Source of the DNA: F23-B02 sp963613665
GTDB lineage: Bacteria; Bacillota; Clostridia; Oscillospirales; Oscillospiraceae
NCBI GenBank assembly: GCA_963613665.1
Contig: CAVEAL010000011.1
Span: 9,728 to 73,727, forward strand
DNA: 64,000 nucleotides
Direction: 5' to 3'
Positions 48,462 to 57,299 of the stretch are shown here, piece by piece. Position 1 is the first letter of the stretch. Every line of letters begins with the position of its first letter. The notes beneath the pieces were generated by a model. That model worked only from the letters and a program-made list of their open reading frames with translations. It was not told where the DNA came from and ran no database searches. Made by a program: the position numbers and the translations under genes.

Positions 48462-49033
48462 TGAACAAGGCAATGGAGGAGCTCCGCGGCAGATGCCTCG
48501 GCTGCAATGCCTGTGAGCTCGGCAGGACGCGCACGAAGCTTGTTTTCGCCGACGGTGATCCCGAAGCGAAGGTCATGCTCATCGGCGAGGGACCCGGAGA
48601 GCAGGAGGATATTCAGGGTCTGCCGTTCGTTGGCCGCGCGGGAAAGCTTTTAGATGATATGCTGAAAATGATAGATCTCGACCGCAGCCGCGTTTACATC
48701 GCAAACGTCGTTAAATGCCGGCCGCCGCACAACCGCGATCCTCTGCCGGAGGAGCGCGAGGCGTGTTCGCCATGGCTCAGGCAGCAGATAGATATCGTCG
48801 ATCCCGAGATCATAATATGCCTCGGGCGCATCGCCGCCACTTCGATTATAAGCGAGGACTTCCGCATAACCCGCCAGCACGGGCAGTGGTTCGACGTTAA
48901 CGGAAGGCGCTGCCTTGCAATATACCACCCCTCCGCCCTGCTGCGCGACGTCACAAAGCGTCCCGATACCTTCACCGATCTCAGGCAGATACGCAGCGAG
49001 ATACGCAGGCTATGCCCGGAGGTGTACGAATGA
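48461..49033 (+). CDS. Family 4 uracil-DNA glycosylase
   Basis: An iron-sulfur uracil-DNA glycosylase (190 residues) that removes uracil from DNA. The 4Fe-4S ligands are Cys15 and Cys18 (CNACELGRTRTK) with Cys86 (VKCRPPHNR) and Cys102 (EACSPWL). The active-site motifs are GEGPGEQEDIQGLPFVGRAG and HPSALLR. The start overlaps the cca stop (TGATG) and the stop overlaps the acetyltransferase start, so the three genes are translationally coupled. Confidence 0.95.
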   Translation: MNKAMEELRGRCLGCNACELGRTRTKLVFADGDPEAKVMLIGEGPGEQEDIQGLPFVGRAGKLLDDMLKMIDLDRSRVYIANVVKCRPPHNRDPLPEEREACSPWLRQQIDIVDPEIIICLGRIAATSIISEDFRITRQHGQWFDVNGRRCLAIYHPSALLRDVTKRPDTFTDLRQIRSEIRRLCPEVYE

Positions 49034-49833
49034 TCTGCGATATCCGCGAATACACGAAGGACGATACAAGCGCTTTAAAGGCGCTGTGGTGCGGCGTTTT
49101 CGGCGATCCGCCGGAGCTTGTGGACAGCTTTTTTGAGCTGCTGCCATCAATGGGCACAGGCTTTGCAGCCGAGCTTGACGGAGAAATTTTCGGCGCTGCA
49201 TATGTGCTGGATGCATTTCTGCATCTGCCGGACAGCTCGACGAAGAAGCTTGCGTATATATATGCCGTAGCCGTGGACGAAACGCTGCGCGGTCAGGGGC
49301 TCGGTGCTGAGCTCACAAGGGCCTGCATGCGCAACGCGTGGGAATACTCCGCCGATGTCTGCTGCACGCTCCCCGCTGAGGACTCTCTTTACGACTGGTA
49401 CGAAAGCCGCTGCGGCCTTGCTCCGGCAAGCTTCTGCCGCTATGAGACAGTCGCCGCCGCCCCTGAGATGCGCGGCATCAGGCGCCTGAATGCCGACGAA
49501 TACGGCTTTATGCGTGAGGATATGCTCAAGGGCACGGCCCATGTCGGCTTTTACTACGGTTATCTGCGCTTTCAGGAGGAAATATTCACATCCTCCGGCG
49601 GCGGTTTTTTTGAATACCGCGGCGGCATAGCCTGCGGCTATGTTGAAAACGGCACGCTGTATATAAAGGAGGCTCTGCGCGACAGTGCTGAATTCATCCC
49701 TGCTCTGTGCTCCGTGCTCGGCGCTCAAAAAGCCGTCATACGGCGAGCATCCGGCAGCGGTGAGCGGTATATCGCCGCCTATCGGAAGGCAGATTTCCCG
49801 CCGGACACGGTATGGAATTTAACATTGGACTAA
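49030..49833 (+). CDS. GNAT family N-acetyltransferase
   Basis: A 267-residue acetyltransferase. The acetyl-CoA-binding motif is in YIYAVAVDETLRGQGLGAELTRACM, the usual V-x3-RGxGxG pattern with Gln in the loop. The second half is a degenerate GNAT-like part with YGYLRFQEEIF and YIKEALRDSAEF, so it may be a double-GNAT protein. GGAGGTG precedes ATG 49030, which overlaps the glycosylase stop. The acceptor is unknown. Last gene of the cca operon. Confidence 0.85.
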   Translation: MICDIREYTKDDTSALKALWCGVFGDPPELVDSFFELLPSMGTGFAAELDGEIFGAAYVLDAFLHLPDSSTKKLAYIYAVAVDETLRGQGLGAELTRACMRNAWEYSADVCCTLPAEDSLYDWYESRCGLAPASFCRYETVAAAPEMRGIRRLNADEYGFMREDMLKGTAHVGFYYGYLRFQEEIFTSSGGGFFEYRGGIACGYVENGTLYIKEALRDSAEFIPALCSVLGAQKAVIRRASGSGERYIAAYRKADFPPDTVWNLTLD

Positions 49834-49857
49834 AAGACGGGACCTCCGTCTTTTTTC
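49832..49857 (+). terminator. Terminator of the cca operon
   Basis: AAAAGACGG, five-base loop, CCGTCTTTT and further T's. The stem begins inside the GNAT stop codon. Confidence 0.85.
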
Positions 49858-49990
49858 TTTTTGACGTCTGACTGCCGTTTGTCTGTAAATTGAACGGAAA
49901 TATGCGCAGTTTATAGTTAACATTTTGTCATGCTTTTCAAAAAAGCTTTGATATTCCAATGTTTTTTGTGCGGAGCTAAAATTTCGTATG

Positions 49991-50019
49991 TTGACAATCA
50001 AACGCAGTTGCATTAAAAT
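49991..50019 (+). promoter_or_regulatory. Promoter of nfnAB
   Basis: Perfect TTGACA, 17-base spacer, TAAAAT, about 50 bases before the first ATG. The best consensus match among the rightward promoters. Confidence 0.7.
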
Positions 50020-50070
50020 AATCGATGATGCAAATAACTTACGAAATCTATAATGATAAGAGGTAATAAG

Positions 50071-50937
50071 ATGTTTAAAGTCGTACAAAAAAGATTTCTG
50101 AACGATGCAAAAACCATTTGCCTGTTCGAGATCGAAGCTCCGCTGGTCGCTCGCCACGCCCAGGCAGGTCAGTTCGTCATCTTCCGTCTTGATGAGCAGG
50201 GAGAGCGCACGCCTGTTTCCGTCGCAGGCTACGACCGCGAAAAGGGCACCGTTACCGTTATGGTACAGGCTGCCGGCCGTACTACCAAGATGCTGCACAC
50301 CGTGCAGGAGGGCGATTACATCACCGACTTCGTCGGCCCGCTCGGCAAGGCTACCGAGATGGACGGTCTGAAGAAGGTCTGCGTTGTCGGCGGCGGCGTC
50401 GGCTGCGCTATCGCCTACCCCATCGCCAAGGAAATGCACGAAAAGGGTATCGACGTCACCTTTATCGCAGGCTTCAGAAGCGCCGACATCGTCATCCTGA
50501 AGGACGAGCTCAAGGCAGCTTCCGATAAGCTCATCATGTGCACCGACGACGGCACCTACGGCGAGAAGGGCTTCACCACCCAGTATCTTCAGCAGGAGAT
50601 CGATGCCAACATCAAGGAGGGCAAGCCTCAGTTTGACCGCGTTATCGCCATCGGCCCGGACATCATGATGAAGTTCCTTGCCGAGGTTACCCGTCCCTAC
50701 GGCATCAAGACCATCATCTCCCTCGACCCGATCATGGTCGACGGCACCGGCATGTGCGGCGGCTGCCGCGTGATCGTCGGCGGCGAGACCAAGTTTGCCT
50801 GCGTTGACGGTCCCGACTTCGACGCGCACGAGGTCGATTTCGACTCTCTTATAAAGCGCGCGGCATTCTACAAAGAAGAGCAGGATGAGGCTGCAAAGCA
50901 TATCTGCAATATGACCGGAGGTAAGCGTAATGGCTAA
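50071..50937 (+). CDS. NADH-dependent ferredoxin:NADP+ oxidoreductase, small subunit (NfnA-like)
   Basis: A sulfide/dihydroorotate dehydrogenase-like flavoprotein (288 residues) with an FNR-type FAD/NAD domain: ERTPVSVAGYD for FAD, VVGGGVGCAIAYPIAKE for NAD, and a C-terminal 2Fe-2S cysteine cluster GTGMCGGCRVIVGG...FACVDGP. With the following GltA-like subunit it fits the electron-bifurcating Nfn complex of anaerobes, which couples NADH and ferredoxin oxidation to NADP+ reduction. AGAGGT precedes ATG 50071. C-rich codon use indicates high expression. Bifurcation is inferred from the pair. Confidence 0.88.
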   Translation: MFKVVQKRFLNDAKTICLFEIEAPLVARHAQAGQFVIFRLDEQGERTPVSVAGYDREKGTVTVMVQAAGRTTKMLHTVQEGDYITDFVGPLGKATEMDGLKKVCVVGGGVGCAIAYPIAKEMHEKGIDVTFIAGFRSADIVILKDELKAASDKLIMCTDDGTYGEKGFTTQYLQQEIDANIKEGKPQFDRVIAIGPDIMMKFLAEVTRPYGIKTIISLDPIMVDGTGMCGGCRVIVGGETKFACVDGPDFDAHEVDFDSLIKRAAFYKEEQDEAAKHICNMTGGKRNG

Positions 50938-52321
50938 TATGAGAATGGATAAAAACCCGATGCCCGAGCAGGATCCTGTGGTCCGTGCCGGCAACTTTGA
51001 TGAGGTCGCCCTCGGATACACTCCCGAGATGGCAATGGACGAGGCAAAGCGCTGCCTCAACTGCCACAACATGCCCTGCCGCACCGGCTGCCCCGTTTCG
51101 GTACGCATCCCCGAATTCATTGCCAAGGTCGCAGAGGGCGACTTTGACGCTGCATATGAGATAATCACCTCCACAAACTCCCTGCCCGCCGTCTGCGGAC
51201 GTGTCTGCCCGCAGGAGAAGCAGTGCGAGTCCAAGTGCGTGCGCGGCATCAAGGGTGAGAGCGTCGGCATCGGCCGCCTCGAGCGCTTTGTCGCTGACTA
51301 TCACATGAACAAGGAAGTCAAGGACGAGATCAAGATGCCCGAAGATAACGGCCACCGCATAGCCATCGTCGGCTCCGGCCCCGCTTCCCTCACCTGCGCG
51401 GGCGATCTTCGCAAGCTCGGCTATGACGTTACCATCTTCGAGGCATTCCACAAGTCCGGCGGCGTTCTGGTCTATGGTATCCCGCAGTTCCGTCTGCCCA
51501 AGGAGATCGTTGCGGCAGAGATCGAAAACCTCAAGGCAATGGGAGTTAAGATCATAAACAACGCCATTATCGGCAAGTCCGAGACCGTTGACGAGCTGTT
51601 TGAGGACGGCTTTGAGGCAGTGTTTATAGGCTCCGGCGCAGGTCTGCCCCAGTTCCTGCACATCCCCGGTGAGAACCTGCTCGGCGTTTATTCCGCCAAC
51701 GAGCTTCTGACCCGAGTAAACCTCATGAAGGCTTACCGCGACGATTACGATACGCCTATAAAGCACTTCCACAACGTCTGCATAGTCGGCGCAGGCAACG
51801 TCGCGATGGACGCAGCCCGCGTCTCCAAGCGTCTGGGTGCAGAGCATGTCTATATCACCTACCGCCGCAGCCGCGATGAGATGAGCGCCCGTAAGGAAGA
51901 GGTCGAGCACGCAGAGGCCGAGGGCATCGAGTTCAGAATGCTCAATAACCCCGTCGCCATCCATGCCGGCGAGGACGGTCATGTCACAGGCATCGAGCTT
52001 CAGAAGCAGGAGCTCGGTGAGCCCGACGAGAAGGGTAAGAGAAGACCCGTCCCCATTGAGGGCTCGAACTGGATACTCGACGTTGACACCGTCGTCATCG
52101 CCATCGGCACCAACCCCAACCCCCTGATCCGCAACACGACCAAGGGCCTGACCTTCACCCGCAAGGGCGGCATAGAGGCCAACGAGGGTGGTGCTACCGC
52201 ACGCGAAGGCGTATTTGCAGGCGGCGACGCAGTCACCGGCGCCGCTACCGTCATTCTGGCAATGGGCGCAGGCAAGACCGGTGCAAAGAGCATCGACGAG
52301 TACATAAAGAGCAAGAAATGA
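50930..52321 (+). CDS. gltA: NADPH-dependent glutamate synthase-like flavoprotein (NfnB/GltA)
   Basis: Large partner of the preceding gene (463 residues). The N-terminal 4Fe-4S domain has AKRCLNCHNMPCRTGCPVSV and CGRVCPQEKQCESKC. An FAD-binding fold (AIVGSGPASLTCAGDLRKLG) follows, then the NADPH fold (VCIVGAGNVAMDAARV, ITYRRSRDEM) and GVFAGGDAVTGAATVILAMGAG. It overlaps nfnA by eight bases with GGAGGT inside the end of nfnA. Alone it would be called glutamate synthase small subunit. The pairing favours an Nfn-type transhydrogenase. Confidence 0.92.
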   Translation: MANMRMDKNPMPEQDPVVRAGNFDEVALGYTPEMAMDEAKRCLNCHNMPCRTGCPVSVRIPEFIAKVAEGDFDAAYEIITSTNSLPAVCGRVCPQEKQCESKCVRGIKGESVGIGRLERFVADYHMNKEVKDEIKMPEDNGHRIAIVGSGPASLTCAGDLRKLGYDVTIFEAFHKSGGVLVYGIPQFRLPKEIVAAEIENLKAMGVKIINNAIIGKSETVDELFEDGFEAVFIGSGAGLPQFLHIPGENLLGVYSANELLTRVNLMKAYRDDYDTPIKHFHNVCIVGAGNVAMDAARVSKRLGAEHVYITYRRSRDEMSARKEEVEHAEAEGIEFRMLNNPVAIHAGEDGHVTGIELQKQELGEPDEKGKRRPVPIEGSNWILDVDTVVIAIGTNPNPLIRNTTKGLTFTRKGGIEANEGGATAREGVFAGGDAVTGAATVILAMGAGKTGAKSIDEYIKSKK

Positions 52322-52337
52322 TCCCGTAACGCAGCAT

Positions 52338-52370
52338 ACGCACCGATGCAATAGCGTCGGTGCGTGTTTC
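52338..52370 (+). terminator. Terminator of nfnAB
   Basis: ACGCACCGATGC/GCGTCGGTGCGT stem with one G-U pair, AATA loop and the tail GTTTCTTTG. Confidence 0.75.
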
Positions 52371-52466
52371 TTTGTCGATTTGCAGTCATATTAGGGCTTG
52401 CTTGTGAAATTATGCTTGCGCGGCAGAAATATATATAAAATTTTTTATAATTTTGCACTTTGGGTA

Positions 52467-52495
52467 TTGCATTTTAATTTCAACTGCCGTAGAAT
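52467..52495 (+). promoter_or_regulatory. Promoter of the GntR gene
   Basis: TTGCAT, 17-base spacer, TAGAAT, about 78 bases before the start. The rest of the gap 52371-52572 is AT-rich with no gene seen. Confidence 0.45.
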
Positions 52496-52572
52496 AACGG
52501 ATGTGTTTGAGCTCACTTTTTGCCCGGCATATAGGTTTTTGTTTTTAATCAGCTACGAAAGGATTGATCTCA

Positions 52573-53316
52573 TTGAAACGCGATCAGTTACAGGTATACC
52601 TTGATGCAAACCCGAGCGCCAAGCTGCGCGACATCGTTTCCCAGATGCTTTATGACGAGATTGTCTCGCTGTGCATAGCTCCGGGAACTAAGCTCAACGT
52701 CAACAGCATAGCATCCGCTCTCGGCATATCCCGCACTCCAGTCGCGGAGGCGATCGCAAACCTGTGCGAGATGGGCTTTGTCGTTTCCAAACCGGATACG
52801 AGCGGTTTCTTCGTCATAGATCTGAGCCTGCGCGACATGATCGACCTGTATGATATCCGCGCCGCAGTCGAGTGCGAGGCTGCCGCTCTGTGCACCGAGC
52901 GCGCCGATGCAGGTACGGTAAACGAGCTTGACAGGCTTGCAAACGATTTTGCCGACTGCGTAATACGCAAGGATTACGACGGCATGATCGCAACCGACAT
53001 GCCCTTCCATGGGCTGATCGTCGAGTCCTGCGGCAATAAGTATATACAAAAGTGCTACAAGATGCTGCTGCCGAATCTGACGATGTATCAGTCCTCTATG
53101 ATAAAATTCATAAGCAACTCCGAGGATAACCCCTGGTCTCCGAGCGTTATTTATAACCATGTTGCAGTCGTCGAGGCAATAAAAATGCACATCCCCGACC
53201 TTGCCAAGCAGGCAATGGCAGATCATGTGCAGTCGAGCCTCAACTTCACCATGTTCTCCGGCGGCGGCGCGGACCCCTTCTCAACCGTGCGAAAGCCCAA
53301 GCCCGGAAAAAAATGA
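52573..53316 (+). CDS. GntR family (FadR/FCD-type) transcriptional regulator
   Basis: A 247-residue regulator. An N-terminal winged helix (IVSQMLYDEIVSLCIAPGTK, NVNSIASALGISRTPVAEAI, GFVVSKPDTSGFFV) is followed by an FCD-type helical effector domain with YDIRAAVECEAAALC, FHGLIVESCGNKYI and the metal-ligand His in YNHVAVVEAIK. The start is most likely TTG 52573, nine bases after AAAGGA. Another TTG at 52564 is too close to that site. Target genes are unknown. It stands alone after nfnAB and before a converging operon. Confidence 0.9.
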   Translation: MKRDQLQVYLDANPSAKLRDIVSQMLYDEIVSLCIAPGTKLNVNSIASALGISRTPVAEAIANLCEMGFVVSKPDTSGFFVIDLSLRDMIDLYDIRAAVECEAAALCTERADAGTVNELDRLANDFADCVIRKDYDGMIATDMPFHGLIVESCGNKYIQKCYKMLLPNLTMYQSSMIKFISNSEDNPWSPSVIYNHVAVVEAIKMHIPDLAKQAMADHVQSSLNFTMFSGGGADPFSTVRKPKPGKK

Positions 53317-53325
53317 ATATAAGCT

Positions 53326-53356
53326 GAGCTCCCTCCGGTATTTTCGGAGGGAGCTC
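53326..53356. terminator. Bidirectional terminator, GntR / DHHW
   Basis: 12-bp perfect stem GAGCTCCCTCCG/CGGAGGGAGCTC with a seven-base loop between converging genes. Confidence 0.88.
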
Positions 53357-53360
53357 TGTT

Positions 53361-54458
53361 CTATCTGAGAGTCTGCGCTATCGCCGTATCGGCGGCGAGG
53401 TTCGGGATATTGTACAGCACGAGCACCTGAGTTATTCCGTTTTCCTCTATATAATCCGAAACGGAATCCTTGAAAAATCGGAGATCTATAAGATGCGTTT
53501 CGGCGTAATCGTCAACGACGAACTGAGCAAAACAGTTGGCGTAGGAGTCCTTTATTATAAGAAGCTTCCCTTCGCCTTCCCCGCTGATGACGGTACTCGA
53601 CTGGTTGGAGTTGAGAAATGCCGCGTACTGATCCTTGCCGCTGAGGTATTTGCGCTCGTATATGCTGTCTGTCACATAGCTGCCGCCGTTGTAGCTGACG
53701 GTGTGAGAGAGAGTTTTATAATAGGCGCTGATGGTATCATAAGCCGCAAAGGGTGCGTTAACCTTGTTATAGCTCGTGCCGCGGAAGTTATCGCACAGGG
53801 TCTGTGTCTGCCACGCGGATACGGGCTCGGGAGTCTTGCCCTGAGAACGCATCCACGCGGCATAGCAATAATAGGCGCCGAGGCTGGTGTAGTGGTGATC
53901 CGTTTTGTAATAGATATACTCGCCGCTGTGCTCGGAGAGGATGTCGAACACGTTGACGGTGTCCAGCCCCAGCGCTTTTGCCTGATTATAAAGCGCCTTC
54001 TGGTCGAGGTTCGGTGCGTATGCCGGCAGTTTATCGGATAGTATCTGAGCCGCAGTGGGAACGGGCATGAGCTGCACGGGGATGCCGACTTTATTCGAAA
54101 AGCTCTTGAGCGCTTCGAGATTTGCCTGATACTGCTTCTTATCATAGCTCGTAAATGCATCTATGAGATATCCGCCCCTGCCGAAATAGACATCGGATAT
54201 TTCGGTTTTGCCGCTTATGCGCTCAACAAGGGTCTTTACGCTTATCCACTTATCGCGCAGGGGAAACTGGTCGGCAAGGTATTTTTCGACCTGTGTTCCC
54301 ATTTTGCCGCTTGTAAAATCGGCTATGGAGATCGAATCCTTCTGTGTAAGCGTCCGCTTTTCGCTCTCTGAATAGTATTTATCCGGCGTTAATATGCCTG
54401 AGAGGATACAGGCGGCCAGAAGCAGGCAGAAGAATGATGTTATGAGCTTGTTTCGCAT
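53361..54458 (-). CDS. DHHW-family (AlgX/AlgJ-like) surface protein
   Basis: A membrane-anchored extracellular protein (365 residues) with an N-terminal helix (LITSFFCLLLAACILSGIL) and an SGNH-like fold of the kind that pairs with MBOAT O-acyltransferases. The signature appears as YYKTDHHYTSLGAYYCY, DHHY instead of the usual DHHW. FGRGGYLIDA precedes it, and LLIIKDSYANCFAQF supplies the Ser block. It follows the MBOAT gene by 15 bases. The likely role is acyl transfer to, or removal from, a surface polymer. The polymer is unknown. Confidence 0.87.
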   Translation of the reverse strand: MRNKLITSFFCLLLAACILSGILTPDKYYSESEKRTLTQKDSISIADFTSGKMGTQVEKYLADQFPLRDKWISVKTLVERISGKTEISDVYFGRGGYLIDAFTSYDKKQYQANLEALKSFSNKVGIPVQLMPVPTAAQILSDKLPAYAPNLDQKALYNQAKALGLDTVNVFDILSEHSGEYIYYKTDHHYTSLGAYYCYAAWMRSQGKTPEPVSAWQTQTLCDNFRGTSYNKVNAPFAAYDTISAYYKTLSHTVSYNGGSYVTDSIYERKYLSGKDQYAAFLNSNQSSTVISGEGEGKLLIIKDSYANCFAQFVVDDYAETHLIDLRFFKDSVSDYIEENGITQVLVLYNIPNLAADTAIAQTLR

Positions 54459-54473
54459 TTTGACGCTGCCTCC

Positions 54474-55868
54474 TTAAAACCTGAAATACAAAAACGGATT
54501 GTATGAACCGCTTATGAGAAAGGCGATCGAAAGTGCGGACACTGCCGCTATGCCGCCGATGTCTGCCGCAGCTGCAAGGCCCGAGGTGCATTTTTTGTTC
54601 AGCCCGTGATAAAGTCTGCTGCCGAGCGGCGTTGCAGCTATGGCGCACAGGATAAATAGCGGCAGATACGACAGCAGCTGATAAACAGTGCCGCTGCTGC
54701 AAAAGGCGGCTCCGCCGAACATTATCTTGAAAAACGCCCAGCCCTTGCCGATGTCCTCAAAGGAGAACAGCACCCAGCTCACGGCAACGCACAGAAGCGT
54801 ATACGCATGTCCCAGTACGGCAGGAGCATTTTTCAGCTTCTCGAGCAGGAAAAATTTTTCGACTATCAGGATCATGCCGAAATATATGCCCCAAAGCACA
54901 TAGTTCCAGCTTGCACCGTGCCAGAAGCCGGTGAGCAGCCACACGATGCCGATATTCCGAAGCTGCACGGCAAGTCCCTTTTTGTTGCCGCCCAGAGGGA
55001 TATACACATAGTCCCTGAACCATGTTCCCATGGAGATGTGCCAGCGCCGCCAGAACTCGGTGACGCTTTTTGAGATGTACGGATAGTTGAAGTTTTCGAG
55101 GAAATCAAAGCCGAGCATCTTGCCGAGGCCGATGGCCATATCCGAGTAGCCGGAGAAGTCAAAGTATATCTGGAAGGCAAAGGCGATGATCCCTAGCCAT
55201 GCGGAAACGACGGTAAGCTCGCCTGACGAGGAGACCGTGCTCCACAGAAGGCCTATGTTATTTGCAAGCAGCACCTTTTTGCCGAGGCCGCAGACAAAGC
55301 GTTTTACGCCCTCACCGAATTTATCGAAGGAATGCTCCCGCTCGTCTATCTGGTCGGCTATGGTCTGGTAGCGGACGATGGGTCCGGCAATCAGCTGCGG
55401 GAACAGCGCAACATATGCGCCGAAGGAAATTATGTTGTTCTGCACCTTCGCGTCACCTCTGTACACGTCTATGGTGTAGCTCATGGTCTGGAAGGTGTAA
55501 AACGATATGCCTATCGGCAGCGGCAGTTCAAGAAGCGGTATGGAGCTGCCGAAGATACCGTTTACCGTGCCGATGAGAAAATCGGCGTACTTGAACAGGC
55601 ACAGAACGCTGAGGTTCACGACAACGGACACGATAAGTCCGCGTTTTGCCCTCGGCGTGCCGCGGTGCTTATCCACCGCCCTGCCGCAGCAATAGTCCAG
55701 AACGGTGGATAAGATCATCAGTCCGACATATATAGGCTCGCCCCATGCATAAAACAGCAGGCTGAACGCAAAGAGTATAGCATTTTTAGCTTTTTTCGGA
55801 GCGATGAAGTATACCGTCAGAACGCATGGCAGGAACCAAAGCAGAAATGTCAGACTGGAAAATACCAT
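54474..55868 (-). CDS. MBOAT family O-acyltransferase (AlgI/DltB type)
   Basis: A polytopic membrane acyltransferase (464 residues, about 11 helices) that passes acyl groups across the membrane for O-acylation of surface glycans. FSSLTFLLWFLPCVLTVYF and LPLPIGISFYTFQTMSYTID are typical of the AlgI branch. The catalytic His sits in LTGFWHGASWNYVLWGIYFG, and the conserved FWRRWHISMGTWFRDYVYIPLGGNK (first half) is present. It starts one base after the DUF4358 stop, with GGAGG inside that gene, and is followed by the DHHW partner. Confidence 0.93.
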   Translation of the reverse strand: MVFSSLTFLLWFLPCVLTVYFIAPKKAKNAILFAFSLLFYAWGEPIYVGLMILSTVLDYCCGRAVDKHRGTPRAKRGLIVSVVVNLSVLCLFKYADFLIGTVNGIFGSSIPLLELPLPIGISFYTFQTMSYTIDVYRGDAKVQNNIISFGAYVALFPQLIAGPIVRYQTIADQIDEREHSFDKFGEGVKRFVCGLGKKVLLANNIGLLWSTVSSSGELTVVSAWLGIIAFAFQIYFDFSGYSDMAIGLGKMLGFDFLENFNYPYISKSVTEFWRRWHISMGTWFRDYVYIPLGGNKKGLAVQLRNIGIVWLLTGFWHGASWNYVLWGIYFGMILIVEKFFLLEKLKNAPAVLGHAYTLLCVAVSWVLFSFEDIGKGWAFFKIMFGGAAFCSSGTVYQLLSYLPLFILCAIAATPLGSRLYHGLNKKCTSGLAAAADIGGIAAVSALSIAFLISGSYNPFLYFRF

Positions 55869-55869
55869 T

Positions 55870-56541
55870 TCAGCCTCCTACGATGGGAGCGCTGTCATTG
55901 TCGGTGGTGTTGTCGTCGTCGGGAACGAGCAGACCGCCGTTGTTTCCGTTGTCCTCGGGAACTACTGCGGAATTTGCGGGCATAGTACCGAAAATGTCCT
56001 TGATCGCTGCGTCTATCTTCTCATACTCGGAAACGGCAAGCTTTGCCTCTGCCTCGCTGTCATCGCCGTCGTAGCTTGCGCCCGCAATAATGTAGAGCAC
56101 ATAGTCCCCGGACTGATAGATACGTGCGTTCATGACCTTGGCCGTGCCGAAGGGGTACTGGCGGATGTAATCAACGGTCTGTGCGTAATAGGTATTGAGC
56201 GCTTTTACAGCGTCTGCGGCGTAGCCGTCCTTGGTCTTGAGAACGATCACGCAGTCGGGATTTACGCTGCCGATGGAATTCTGCTTTGCGACATAGCTTT
56301 CGATCTTGCTCATGTCAAGCTGCCAGCTGTTCTGGAGCCACTCATTGTCGATCTCGGTGTCACAGAGGTAATTGTCCTTGCCGACGGCATCGGCAATCTT
56401 CTGCTCGATCTCGGCCGGAGTGAGCGTTACGTCGTTTTTCTTGTTGTCGTCGGTTTTATTACCGCTTGTGCCGCAGGCCGCGACGGACAGAAGCATTGCG
56501 AAGGTCATGAGACATAAAACTATTCTTTTCATTTTGTTCAT
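55870..56541 (-). CDS. DUF4358 lipoprotein
   Basis: A 223-residue lipoprotein: signal peptide with lipobox LLSVAAC, a short Asn/Asp/Lys-rich spacer, then a domain matching DUF4358 (IEQKIADAVG, VIVLKTKDGYAADAVKALNTYY, GDYVLYIIAGAS) and an acidic, Asn-rich tail. DUF4358 genes often accompany MBOAT/DHHW acylation cassettes, and here it is the first gene of one, with AAGGAG nine bases before ATG 56541. Its biochemical role is unknown. Confidence 0.85.
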   Translation of the reverse strand: MNKMKRIVLCLMTFAMLLSVAACGTSGNKTDDNKKNDVTLTPAEIEQKIADAVGKDNYLCDTEIDNEWLQNSWQLDMSKIESYVAKQNSIGSVNPDCVIVLKTKDGYAADAVKALNTYYAQTVDYIRQYPFGTAKVMNARIYQSGDYVLYIIAGASYDGDDSEAEAKLAVSEYEKIDAAIKDIFGTMPANSAVVPEDNGNNGGLLVPDDDNTTDNDSAPIVGG

Positions 56542-56614
56542 TTCGGAAAACTCCTTATTTAAAATTGCGCATCTGTTCTGCGCTTGCATATATATAACGA
56601 GCCGAAAAGCAAAA

Positions 56615-56647
56615 ATGTCGGAAGAATTTAAAAAATTCTTCCGACAT
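56615..56647 (-). terminator. Terminator of the ECF sigma operon
   Basis: 15-bp perfect stem ATGTCGGAAGAATTT/AAATTCTTCCGACAT, three-base loop, T-rich tail on the minus strand, 26 bases after the anti-sigma stop. Confidence 0.85.
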
Positions 56648-56672
56648 AATCAGTTTGATTTATTTAAATCTG

Positions 56673-57299
56673 TTATTTTTTCAGGGCTTCGTAGGCGGAT
56701 ATGATCTGCTCGCGCTCTGCACCGTCTGTTCCGTAAAGGCAGTAGTTTACCTTTCCGTTTGTCCAGACTATCTTATAACAGCTTGCAGCGTCTGACTGCA
56801 CCATGCCGAGCACCGCGCTCGTTTTGGCATCCACCGTTTCGATGAGGCTCTCCTCGCCGATGATACCGGAAAAATCACCGTCCTGCGCCGATGCGCGGGC
56901 AATATAGCTCTTTCCGCCAAGCTCAAACTGCACCTGTGCTATCTTGCCGTCTATGACCGCGTAGGAAACGTTCTGTGCAGCCTCCGGAGCGTCGAGCGTG
57001 ATTGAAAGCTCCGAGAATGCCTCCGCGCTTTCAACCTCGACAAAGGGATTGCCGCCCATGACTATATCCTCGTTCGGGTCGATATCACCGCCCGGCGACA
57101 GAAAATGAACGAGGCCGGCTATCACGACGCAGAGGCAGGCCGCTACCGGCAGCGCATATCGGGAAAGCCGCAGCGGCTGCTTTTCGGGCTTCTGCGATGT
57201 CTTTGCCGCCTTGTCCATGATATTCCGGTACATCCGCTCCTTCGCACCGGCTTCCGGCTCGACGGAGCTTATCGCTTCTTTGATTTTATTCTCATTCAC
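56673..57299 (-). CDS. Putative membrane anti-sigma factor
   Basis: A 208-residue single-pass protein. A short cytoplasmic N-terminus (about 1-45, MNENKIKEAISSVEPEAGAK) with helical RMYRNIMDKAAK precedes one membrane helix (YALPVAACLCVVIAGLVHFL), then an extracytoplasmic domain of about 140 residues with DUF4367-like character (DGKIAQVQFELGGKSYIARAS). No zinc-binding HxxxCxxC is seen. Its ATG overlaps the stop of the ECF sigma gene, the standard arrangement of sigma/anti-sigma pairs. The assignment rests mainly on context. Confidence 0.75.
   Translation of the reverse strand: MNENKIKEAISSVEPEAGAKERMYRNIMDKAAKTSQKPEKQPLRLSRYALPVAACLCVVIAGLVHFLSPGGDIDPNEDIVMGGNPFVEVESAEAFSELSITLDAPEAAQNVSYAVIDGKIAQVQFELGGKSYIARASAQDGDFSGIIGEESLIETVDAKTSAVLGMVQSDAASCYKIVWTNGKVNYCLYGTDGAEREQIISAYEALKK

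Noticed and set aside
49819..52351. Two long minus-strand frames opposite nfnAB
   Set aside because: Shadows of strongly C-biased codons in two clearly identified genes.
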